Of a stretch of 64,000 nucleotides of DNA, positions 54,079 to 64,000 are shown one piece after another. The stretch comes from Pisolithus tinctorius (taxonomy: Eukaryota > Basidiomycota > Agaricomycetes > Boletales > Pisolithaceae): the NCBI GenBank assembly GCA_024663395.1, contig JANFAH010000018.1, positions 496,001-560,000 of the forward strand, given 5' to 3'. The position numbers were made by a program, and so were the translations under genes. The notes under the pieces were generated by a model that saw only the letters and a list, made by a program, of their open reading frames with translations, had not been told where the DNA came from and searched no databases. Within the stretch, counting starts at the first letter, position 1, and each line of letters opens with the position of its first letter.

Positions 54079-57000
54079 CTAGGAAATGTATTTGAAACAG
54101 TCCTGCCATTTGTTTCCATGGACCATTTCACTCAAGTCCAGCTCCACACAACATCCTCTAGGAATGATTAATTTGGTTTGCATTGAATAAAATGGGGTCT
54201 GCAAAGATGCAGGTATCCATAAAAGCAATCTCCCCTGTGGGCCTCTGATCCAGCCATCAGGGTGCAGCAGGACTTGTTGAGTTATGTCCTCCAATGTGTG
54301 GCCATCAAGAAGTTGTCCACTGTCAGGTAATGCATGTGATGAGACTGAAGAAAAGCAAATAGGATGTGGCCCATGAATCTGAGTGGCTGTGAGAATGAAG
54401 TCAGATACTGTAACAGCATGAACACAGATAGCTGTAAATAATGTACTCACCATTACCATGTAACATGGCAGGATGACCATTTCCATCTCCTGAGATTCCA
54501 AGGGCTTCACCCATTGAGCCAGAGATATTGACATTGGCATCAGAGGAGAGTGCAACTGAGTGGGCATTCTGAGTATGTGCCTTCAGAGGGCTGCCAATCT
54601 GATCTCCACTCTTTGCATCCCAGACCCTCACAGTGTTGTCCCTTGAGCCTGAGACAATCCTGTTGCCATCAGGGGAGAATGCAACTGAGGTGACAAAAGA
54701 AGTATGCCCCTTCAGAGGGCTGCCAATCTGATCTCCACTCTTTGCATCCCAGACCCTCACAGTGTTGTCCTCTGAGCCTGAGACAATCCTGTTGCCATCA
54801 GGGGAGAATGCAACTGAGGTGACATAATCAGTATGCCCCTTCAGAGGGCTGCCAATCTGATCTCCACTCTTTGCATCCCAGACCCTCACAGTGTTGTCCC
54901 CTGAGCCTGAGACAATCCTGTTGCCATCAGGGGAGAATGCAACTGAGGTGACATCTTCAGTATGCCCCTTCAGAGGGCTGCCAATCTGATCTCCACTCTT
55001 TGCATCCCAGACCCTCACAGTGTTGTCCCTTGAGCCTGAGACAATCCTGTTGCCATCAGGGGAGAATGCAACTGAGGTGACAAAAGAAGTATGCCCCTTC
55101 AGAGGGCTGCCAATCTGATCTCCACTCTTTGCATCCCAGACCCTCACAGTGTTGTCCTCTGAGCCTGAGACAATCCTGTTGCCATCAGGGGAGAATGCAA
55201 CTGAGGTGACATAATCAGTATGCCCCTTCAGAGGGCTGCCAATCTGATCTCCACTCTTTGCATCCCAGACCCTCACAGTGTTGTCCTCTGAGCCTGAGAC
55301 AATCCTGTTGCCATCAGGGGAGAATGCAACTGAGGTGACATCTTCAGTATGCCCCTTCAGAGGGCTGCCAATCTGATCTCCACTCTTTGCATCCCAGACC
55401 CTCACAGTGTTGTCCCCTGAGCCTGAGACAATCCTGTTACCATCAGGGGAGAATGCAACTGAGGTGACATAATCAGTATGCCCCTTCAGAGGGCTGCCAA
55501 TCTGATCTCCACTCTTTGCATCCCAGACCCTCACAGTGTTGTCCCAAGAGCCTGAGACAATCCTGTTGCCATCAGGGGAGAATGCAACTGAGGTGACATC
55601 TTCAGTATGCCCCTTCAGAGGGCTGCCAATCTGATCTCCACTCTTTGCATCCCAGACCCTCACAGTCTTGTCCCTTGAGCCTGAGACAATCCTGTTGCCA
55701 TCAGGGGAGAATGCAACTGAGGTGACATGTGAAGTATGCCCCTTCAGAGGGCTGCCAATCTGATCTCCACTCTTTGCATCCCAGACCCTCACAGTGTTGT
55801 CCCCTGAGCCTGAGACAATCCTGTTACCATCAGGGGAGAATGCAACTGAGGTGACATATTCAGTATGCCCCTTCAGAGGGCTGCCAATCTGATCTCCACT
55901 CTTTGCATCCCAGACCCTCACAGTGTTGTCCCCTGAGCCTGAGACAATCCTGTTGCCATCAGGGGAGAATGCAACTGAGGTGACATGTGAAGTATGCCCC
56001 TTCAGAGGGCTGCCAATCTGATCTCCACTCTTTGCATCCCAGACCCTCACAGTGTTGTCCCCTGAGCCTGAGACAATCCTGTTACCATCAGGGGAGAATG
56101 CAACTGAGGTGACAAGTGAAGTATGCCCCTTCAGAGGGCTGCCAATCTGATCTCCACTCTTTGCATCCCAGACCCTCACAGTGTTGTCCTCTGAGCCTGA
56201 GACAATCCTGTTGCCATCAGGGGAGAATGCAACTGAGGTGACATCTTCAGTATGCCCCTTCAGAGGGCTGCCAATCTGACCTCCACTCTTTGCATCCCAG
56301 ACTCTCACAGTGCTGTCCCCTGAGCCTGAGACAATCCTGTTGCCATCAGGGGAGAATGCAACTGAGGCAACATATGAAGTATGCCCCTGTAAGGCAAGCT
56401 GGACAGCTGGCCAGTCCTGGAGATCCCCCTGAGCAACTTGCACAAGGTGGGAGAATTTGTACATAAGTTGTTTGGAAAACAAGGATGTAGAAGGTGCAAA
56501 TGGCAATGCAGACAGGTATAGGTGTGGTGCACTGCATGAAATTGCTGTGGTAAAGCATTGCAAAAACTTCACCCCATCCATTGCTAATGCTGCTGGTACT
56601 TCACAACCTGAATGGCCCTGCACATGACATCAGGTGACATCAAATGCCACTTGCCAACTGGAGTACTTACCTGTAACCATCTGGCTGTGATTGCAAGAGA
56701 GGATTCAGCACTTCCCAATGCTCCAAGAAGGCTGAGAGCCTCAATCCAGAACAGGATTTTTTCACTCTCTACAATGCCTTGTACAGATGTTGCAAGGCAC
56801 GAGTCAAACCTGGCCATCTCCAAATGCTCTGCCCAGAATTTGCAAGAGTAGGATAAGTGTTGTGCAATACTTGACTTGATTCTCTCCGGCAAGTCAGGAA
56901 TCTGGGAGTTGCTGAGGTACGAGTTTTCCAGCCTGCAGATGTTGAAACGCAGCTCCTTAGCTAGCACTTGCAACGAGGCATAGGCTAGATTACTTGAGTC

Positions 57001-59338
57001 AGAAGTGTCGATGAAGTAGACTCCACTTCGCGAATGATCAGTTAGGAAGTCATAAAAGGATGCATGGAGAGGTCGAACAGGAGATGAGCCGTCAGCAATA
57101 CCACCCAGCACTGGAGCCATGAACTGAAGGATTATGACTACATCATAGTGGTCTTCTTTACTGGGGAAGAGGCTGCGCATATGATTCAACGCTACCAGGG
57201 GCAAAGGTTCCAACATCGTCAGAAGCTGCTGCATGACAGAGCGGAACCGCAGAAATGGTGTCCCTGACTTCGGCACGACGCTGCCTAGGATGGTAGCATA
57301 CATGCCATCCAAAAGTGTCTTCCCCTCGTCCGATGGGATGGCTATTAGGCTCTTGAATCGTTCTTCTACAGTTTCACCAAAGGCACGATTTGGGTCGACA
57401 AATTCGCAGGCCAGACGTGCCCACTCGAACAAGCCATTCGACTTGTGAACAATCTGCTGTATCTCCGTAGGCCCAATACTGTCTTTGAGACTAAGAAGTT
57501 CCTTCGAAACGAATAGAGTGATGTCACGCTGCGCCAGCTCCGCAGGGACATCGTCCAGACACATCGCTCTGACGTTCATGGCATCCCTTAGAGCATGTTC
57601 AATGTCCGGTAATGCTCGGGACGTTAGCAAGACGCGAAAATTCGGCGGCATGTTGGCGGCTTCCTTCGACGTCAGAAGCGACAGAATATGCTTCCTTGAC
57701 AAGACTTCCCCGCTTTCGTCCAACGCGTCGATCACCACCACTACATTCCCAACAATAGAACTTGCAGCCTTGGACAACGGCTCCAAGATCAGTTTTTGCC
57801 ACTGTTGCAACAAGTCGGACGTCGTCTTCAGAGACGGGTCTTCAGCGAGGACACGACCTATTGCTCGCCGAAAAGCGGGGTAACGGCCGGCCAGATCATG
57901 GGATATAGTCGTCAGCATCTTTTCTTCCCGACGCTCAGCCTGCCTGTCACGGGAAAAACAAAAGCAAGACCCAAGCCCTCCCACGTCCTTGAGCCAAGAT
58001 GCAATGGTATGGGCGATCGCAGATTTGCCCCTTCCAGCCTGTCCGTGAAGCCATAAAATCCGTCGGGCGTCGGGGTCAGTATCATTGACCCAGTTGATGA
58101 TGTCCTGCAGAATCTCTGTCCTCGTGTTCTCTAGGCATTTCTTCATAAGCCATGCCCTCCATGTTCAGGTCCTCGAGAACGCGATACACGTTGATCTGGA
58201 TGTCCCGGGTCTGGCAGTCGCGGTATTGCTGCACCAACTCATCTAGAGTCTTGGTGTAATCGTTGATAGCAGTCTGCGTCTCAGACATTATGTTCTTTCC
58301 GAGTCTCTTCCCTGAGAAAGTATGAGGACAGAATCTCAACGAGACAACAACAGACGTACAAAAGTTTGTTGTTTCTGAATAATCTCTGATGAACTGCGCA
58401 CAGGCATTGATTACCTGCGCGATTTTCGCCAAGGGTACTCTCATAGTATCAATGTTCTTGATGGTGTCGTCTTTCAAGAGGAATGCGTACACAGAGCCGA
58501 CTTTTTTCAAGAGCTCCGATATCGCACTATCGAGGTTCGCTTGCGTAATGATCAACTGGCGCATGGGTGGTGTGAGTAAAGAAAGTAGATAAAGAACTCG
58601 TAGTCATACTTGGGAAGCGGCCGTGAGAATGCTCAACGCTATCTGCGCGTAGGGGTGGACCTGCGCGGGATTGTTCAGTCGCGGGATAGATGCCAGAAAA
58701 AAACCTACACACATTTGCAATAGTGGTGACTACATTGTTAAAGATTTTAAGAGGTTGGAGATAGGTGCTACTCAAGTTCTCAAGGTCAGCAACCGCGGTA
58801 CTAGCTTTTGCGACAGTGTTGACAGCAATTTCGCCAGCACGTGGGACCTGTTTTATGTTCTCGAAAACTTGTTGTGCAATGCCAAGATCATCCCCCGCCA
58901 AAGCTGGGTCAGGATCAGGACCTGCGTTACTGGACAGCCCTTGAGTCTGTGAAAGATACGTGCTTAGCATTGTTGCAGTGCCGGACGTCATAGATCACAT
59001 ACCTCAACATCTTGGGCAACTTGTCGCGGTCCGGGGTCTTCCTGGGCCCCTTCAGATACAATGGGATCGGCAGAGGAACTTGACGGGCCTCGGTGACACC
59101 GGATGAAGCGACTTTTCATAGCGGCCAGTTTGCCCTTAAAGCCATGACTCGAATGCCCAGGATTCGATGCAATGCCTCCAACAGGAGCCTCGGACTGCCC
59201 TTGAGACTTGTGTTTGACCGATCCATTAGTCTGGTGCGTTGGTAAAAACAGATTGCTTACTGGAGGGACGTTAGGCGCTGATGAGGAAAACTTTCCAATA
59301 TACGGCAAACGACGTTTCTTTGGCTGGAGTCTGGCCAT
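54079..59338 (-). pseudogene. NACHT-WD40 NLR/STAND gene, copy B (frameshifted 5' half)
   Basis: Same gene structure as copy A plus the 3' end: exons 59338-59003, 58946-58610, 58555-58360, 58311-56671, 56617-54451 and 54407-54079. The last exon encodes the family-typical end (HPDGWIRGPQGRLLLWIPAS, then IPRGCCVELDLSEMVHG). Two lesions: a one-base gain in an A run in exon 2 near 58702, and a 26-bp deletion near 58146 in exon 4 relative to copy A; both shift the frame. From Met at 58146 onward NACHT (HGQAGRGKSAIAHT, VVVVIDALDESG) and 14 WD40 repeats are open, so a shortened protein without the N-terminal domain is possible. Confidence 0.85.
54570..56395 (-). repeat. 14-unit near-identical WD40 tandem array (copy B)
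   Basis: 129-bp period, 43-residue blades. Residues after GHT take SY, ED, SL, SH, EY, DY or SF; the residue after GS is G, E, R or W; the rest is nearly constant. The last unit (AHTQNAHSVALSSDANVNIS) is degenerate. The array and its surroundings, from about 53350 to 56799, contain no CpG by my reading. Confidence 0.93.
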
Positions 59339-60235
59339 TGAGGAATCGGTAGCTTGGAAGTGATATGTACTGCGAGTTGGATTGCAATGTCGTTTGGGTA
59401 TTGAGACGAGCAGTGGTAGTTGCGTGCTGTGTAGGTACAAGTGTAGTTGGATTCTCATATATAGCCACGCTCAGCTCGGTCGTTTTGCTGTCAGGCTCTG
59501 TCCCCTTCCCGACTTGGAGGCCTCCCTTTTCTATCTCACCAAACACCTCTCGCTCGAGCGTCGACCTTTTCCATCCCGCCTTGCACGCCCCTGTGGAGAG
59601 CGTCACAACGGATGGTCATCATCGAACGGCAGCAACGGCTGGGGATAACAAACAAGAAGGAATCAAGACATCTGGCGTCTGAGGTAGATACCATAGGTAA
59701 GTCAGCCTGAATGAACCGCCGCGATACAACACCATTGTCATACGAAGCGTACGCGGAGACTTGTCTTCCACCATGCTCACTCGGACTCCCCTGCAGCCCG
59801 TGTCTGCACACGATTGAATTTGTGAGTTGTACTAACCCTCCACTGAATAGCAAGCAGCTGGGCCAAGACGCTGCGATCCGCGAAATGCCACGGTTCCCAG
59901 CTTAGGCATCGTCGACCGATAACATCGTCCCAGGATTTCCGCTGTGCTACGCGGAAGTCTCTTATTCCTCGTGATAGTATTCTGCACTTTTCTCAACGTC
60001 GTCTTGCGTTCGAGACAGTCACTAATTCCACTGCAAACTTAGTTCCTCAATTCTCCGTAGATACTCTCTCTCTAACATCAGTTCTGGCGCATATCCTTAT
60101 GTAGCGTTCACCTGGCCTGTGTCACTCGGAAACTATTGACAGCATATTCGAGCATGATATAGAACGAGAATTTGCAGAACATACCGCTCGCTATGACGAC
60201 GACGTCGACCATTTTCCAAGGCATCATGGCAAGAC
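59339..60235. other. 5' flank of NLR copy B and end of a duplicated unknown fragment
   Basis: Parallels 4051-4975. The part after about 60040 holds the LAMMPWKMVDVVV patch of the unknown minus-strand fragment. No intact gene. Confidence 0.45.
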
Positions 60236-61937
60236 CTTCGAGACAAGGTTGGCGTTCGCACTGATTGCGCTTGGAGTGAGTAAGTGCGGCTCATCCATGG
60301 TCATCGATTGTTGCTTCTCGCTAGCCTTTTTATGAGGGCATGTAGGATCGTCTCGAATGGAGTGCAGTGGTTTTCCTTCGCCATGATCGCGTAGCGGGTT
60401 GGGGCATTAGAGGCAGGAGCCTTCGGAGGATGTTTCTGGGAAGCGCCGAACTTTCAGGTCTATTATCAGCAGAGGCACCAATCCACAAAGGATCTGGAAT
60501 TTATTCCTATGTCGCTTTTCAACGAAAGATGATGGACTCCTCCGGACCAGTTCAGTCGGTAACTTCCTATCTCGTTGGCTAGCGAACTGCCACATCCTTG
60601 TAGACTTTCCCTCGCTCTTACACATTGGTTTACGGGCGTCTGGAGCTTGAAATATGCAATATTGCGGTTGTAACATTGTTGAGCTTCCAATCGTCAAACA
60701 CCTGCTTGTGTTCCTAGTAGCGGAGTGCTGTTTGACTCTAGGGAGTAATATGCGCATTCTCAGTGACGAAACTGCATGAATCAACATTCCACCTTGTGCG
60801 TTGCTACACTAGAGTCGGCAATAGTACCCAACGGAACCGCTCGTATCTCAGGTCCCTCGATCATCTTGCCTGGCTCTCTTCCCTGCGTCGTAGCAAAAGC
60901 ACTCGCGATAGGTATCCCGCACAAGCGCCCCCGCCTTCATGAATATGTCCATCATGTACGCTCTCTTCGTCTGTCCCAGATGGCGGAGGGGGACCCTCGT
61001 AGAGGATAGACTCGAAGAGGGAATGTTAAATGACAGGAAGTTTGCCTAGTACCTCCGCTGCGTACGTTTTCGTCATTCCCGCGCTGACATTTTCCCATGT
61101 GTTTATCTGTACAAGGTATTTGAGAAAGGGAAATGCGGTACTTGAGTTTTGAGTAATGGGATTACTGAAGACCACTTACAGCTGAAATGTCGTCTAACGT
61201 AGCAGAGCGCCATCAGAGAGACGCAGTTTTTAACTGAAACGATAGTTAGAACTACGGCCGACGGTGACACACATGAGGACAGACAGACGGAATTGATAAA
61301 CTTGATACAAGCAAAGTACGTATAGTCATTTGCAAACTCGTCAACAACCTCGTTATTGTGGACCGCTTTTGGCCGGAACCACTTGTATCCTGCACATGGT
61401 CGATCAATGTCGGACGGAACGCCCAAACGGCAACACATACGGACATACCACTTTGCTAAGCATATCCAAACAGGAATGGCAGAAAGGGGTAGTCTTCGTC
61501 GACCGGAGATTGTGCATCACCTGGATATATGTAAGGTGCCATCCTAAGCGATGCATTCCCCTCCAGCCACGGCAGCGAAACTCACTGCCAGAGAGCCCGA
61601 ATGACCAACGTAACCCTATCGTTCTCGCTAACACCATCGACTCGTCCTAAAACACATGAGAAAAACATAAGGATCTACCTGAACGAGGAGTCGTTTGCAC
61701 TCACAGCCGACATGAAAAGTTTAGCTCCATTCCACTTTCATAATCGATCTGTTTGCGGTTGCTCGAGGTGCCGGAGTCGTTCGCGAGGACATAGTCGGTT
61801 CTTGTCCTCTCTCATCAAGTAGACATTCTAGTAGCATGGCATACCTTCACGCACCTTGATAGACGCACCACTCGTTTTGCATCTACATCCTTTTTCATTC
61901 CTGTCGCTTTCTCCTTCTCGGCTCACTTCCTATACTT
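60236..61937. other. 1.7-kb stretch present in copy B unit only
   Basis: Absent from the copy A unit, where its flanks are joined at about 4976-4988. Ends read CCTTCGAGA on the left and TCTCGAAGG on the right, an inverted 9-mer. The plus strand has a modest ORF at 60776-61009 (ISGPSIILPGSLPCVVAKAL-like). No transposase or LTR recognised and no clear TSD. Either an insertion in B or a deletion in A. Confidence 0.4.
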
Positions 61938-62350
61938 TTCTCGAAGGATGGCACGTTGTTTTCTTGTCCTTCCAAGAAATCATCTCTGTTACCCTGCTCG
62001 TCTCCATCAATCTTGCGCAACACCACCATACGAGCGTGAAGTGTTTCCCTAAGCACTGGTTACTGCTCTCGGTGCGAGGTATCTGTCGATCGTTCCCCAT
62101 TTTCCTTCGCCATGTAGTTGCATCGCGTCGTCCCATTCATCGTCGTCCTCACTCTCATCTTCAGAGTCGAAAAGTGATGAATGCACAGGCGTTTTCACTC
62201 GTCCGCTGTTCTGGAATCTTCGAGCTGAACGGTAGCTGCAAGTTGAAGCTAAGGTCCATGGTAGACGCATAGTCTGCTGGGTCGAGCTGCACAAAATGAC
62301 GCACATGAGTCAAACCTAGCATTACAACGTAGAAAAATTCAGCATACATC
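61938..62350 (-). pseudogene. Duplicated fragment of an unknown minus-strand gene (copy B)
   Basis: Counterpart of 4988-5400. Minus-strand patches: QLDPADYASTMDLSFNLQL, SLFDSEDESEDDDEWDDAMQ and GKWGTIDRYLAPRAVTSA, then EGQ/KDKKTT-like sequence in other frames. Not recognised. Confidence 0.35.
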
Positions 62351-62639
62351 CATACCCTTCGTGCCGTGCAGTCTTGTTTTTGCTACCTAGAGAAATAAGA
62401 GTACTAGCACGAAAAATGTCATCACGAGGTACGGCGGCACTTGTGGACCCCCTGCATTGAGGTATTTGACAAAATAGTGTTACGGAGGGCCGCCTTGAGT
62501 TTCGGTGGAGACGCGAGGGTGGTCAGCTGGTGTTCGTCGCATCGATGGACTCGCAAGTTGGGCTGGTTCTGAATGGGCGCTCTGCGGTCCCGGAACGGAA
62601 CTTGCGAACCCGGATTCGATGATCGTGCCGAGGTTCGGA

Positions 62640-63960
62640 ACCACACCCGTCTGCACGCTGGGATCCACGTCTGCGATATCTGAGGTGCTCGACGTCGTCC
62701 GATAGGGAAGCCACGCTTTGGTCACTGTTGTCAAGTACTCGAGGGAAGATGACACCGTCCCCGTCCTTCTCGCGATGCAAGCTGGGGGAGCAGATGTCTT
62801 CGAAGTTGGCGTTCCATTCTCCAATCCCATCGCAGCGTTCAAGACACTAACCCTGCGAGTCTGTCCGTTTCAAATCCAAATCTCTGAAGGGAACACATTA
62901 GGACGCTCCTCAGAGTGGAGTCGAGTATGCAACGGTACTTGGAGCAATCACCTTACGGTGGGGCTGTTCGTGCTCATTAACTTGTGCAGGTTATTACATC
63001 CCTATCCTAAATTGCATACCCCCAAGACACGCAGACAGGGTACTTTGCGATGCTGGCGCTAGCGGATTCGTCATGGAAGACCTTCAGCCTGAAGAGGTAT
63101 CTGGTTTTCGCAGGAAATGCACGGAAGCTGGGTGAGTGTAGGTTGTGGCATCTGGGGCCCAAAGCAAACTCCTAGATGATCCATCGCGTGGCACCGTCTA
63201 CGTCCCTGCACAGCTTTCCTGTCTCCTCTTAAGGTTTGTCTTTATGCAAGCTCGGCGTTACTGGAGGACCTATGTCACCTCTCTCAGGTGGGGACCACCG
63301 AGCCTTCCGTTAAAGGGTTCATGGCCAGCAAAGCTCTAGATATCATTGTGCGTGTCCGCGATCCATTTTGACGCCGTCGTCGTGGACAGTCGCATAGTCT
63401 CCCTGCGCGAGCCGGTCCGGTTCCTCACCCGCCTTTCCAAGTTATACTTTGCAGAGAGCCTGAGCAGCTCTGCCAATGGTGCACAGATCTAGCTGAAAAG
63501 AGGGGAACTGTAGGTGTCCGCCAATCGCACAGTACAACCAAGCCGATCTCATGCTATTGCAGCAACCGCACAGGGTCACATCAAGTCAATCACGCAGTTA
63601 GCCAGGTATACATATTCCCATTCTTTTCAAACTTTAGTCTGAACGTCAGCAAGGCATCTTAAAACATATCGCATTATCACAGATACGGGTGCTGGGGTAG
63701 CAAATGCGACCGTGTGTGCCCGTTTCGGTCTATATGCGTCCGGAGAATGCACGGAGACAAGTTCTGAACATTTCCCGTACGCAGATGCTTGTTGCTAAGG
63801 TGCCCGATTCGTCATCATGTAAATCAACCAAGGTACTGAATTTGATGCGCTTGGGTCGTACCCGTCGAGATTGACTCGAAAACCCTGAAGGAAGCTATTA
63901 ACGACGCAATGGGAGATTGGGATGCAAACCTTGCTACAACATACTTCCTCATACAAGCTT
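62640..63960 (+). pseudogene. Tryptophan synthase (TRP5-type) pseudogene, copy D
   Basis: ALVTVVKYSREDDTVPVLLA then MQAGGADVFEVGVPFSNPIA near 62715-62830, GYYIPIL near 62990, DAGASGFVMEDLQPEEVSGF and RRKCTEAG near 63050-63130, HFDAVVVDSRIVSLREPV near 63365, beta-domain NHTG-HK-like sequence near 63520-63600, ATVCARF near 63705, and a decayed ADAR-WDANLATT-like end. Many frame changes; parallels copy A. Confidence 0.72.
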
Positions 63961-64000
63961 ACATAATAAATCTTCACACTTAGGATGTTTGTTTTTCTTT

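Noticed and set aside
1..64000. tRNA, rRNA or prokaryotic-type operons, CRISPR, Shine-Dalgarno sites
   Set aside because: None seen; introns, LTR elements and gene families are eukaryotic.

Overview
The window is repeat-rich nuclear DNA of a filamentous basidiomycete, most likely an Agaricomycete. The evidence is short (about 45-60 nt) GT-AG introns, NACHT-WD40 (NLR/STAND) genes with near-identical WD40 repeats, a fungal alpha-kinase gene, an Agaricomycete-type integrase-core gene, and chromovirus-type Gypsy and Copia LTR retrotransposons. Species was not determined.

Layout. 1-4050 (minus): 5' two-thirds of an NLR gene (copy A), running off the left edge inside its WD40 array. 4850-10005: a duplicated fragment of an unknown gene, then two decayed copies of a fungal tryptophan synthase (TRP5-type, alpha plus beta domains). 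10830-12758 (minus): an intact-looking six-intron DDE integrase-core gene. 13511-16355 (plus): an alpha-kinase gene. 16599-18015 (plus): a multi-exon gene with a possible RNase H1 N-terminal-like domain, cut off by a transposon. 18016-45607: a nest of transposons five deep, described below. 45613-53960: a CpG-poor block with an unknown gene fragment and a third TRP5 pseudogene split by a solo LTR and a Copia element, the latter itself hit by another solo LTR. 54079-59338 (minus): second NLR (copy B), with 14 WD40 repeats and a frameshifted 5' half. 60236-64000: a unit-specific 1.7 kb stretch, the second copy of the unknown fragment and a fourth TRP5 pseudogene. NLR plus TRP5 pseudogene behaves as one segmentally duplicated unit, minus/plus oriented.

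The nest, read from LTR ends and target-site duplications (TSDs): solo LTR G (714 bp, minus) was hit by solo LTR H (654 bp). H was hit by element 1, a 464-bp-LTR non-autonomous element of about 6.7 kb with a gag but no visible polymerase, carrying a fragment of an ERG26-like sterol dehydrogenase gene. Element 1 was hit twice. Element 2 (19524-30888, 1817-bp LTRs, intact gag-protease and pol ORFs, near-identical LTRs) landed in its gag. Element 3 (33746-41904, 714-bp LTRs, chromodomain Gypsy) landed in the captured ERG26 fragment.

Element 3 is the most interesting object. It shows a textbook -1 frameshift site between gag and pol (AAAAAAT, stop, 8-nt spacer, 9-bp hairpin). It has an 11-nt primer-binding site complementary to the predicted 5' end of its own transcript (Tf1-like self-priming). 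It carries a spliced antisense gene of about 396 codons, encoding a coiled-coil and six-cysteine protein, between pol and the 3' LTR. The pentamer CTCCG is scattered over it at far above chance density. Every LTR-to-LTR difference I can see in it is a CpG transition. Together with CpG-free WD40 arrays and CGA-to-TGA type stops in the Copia element, this points to CpG methylation and deamination as the dominant mutational force here.
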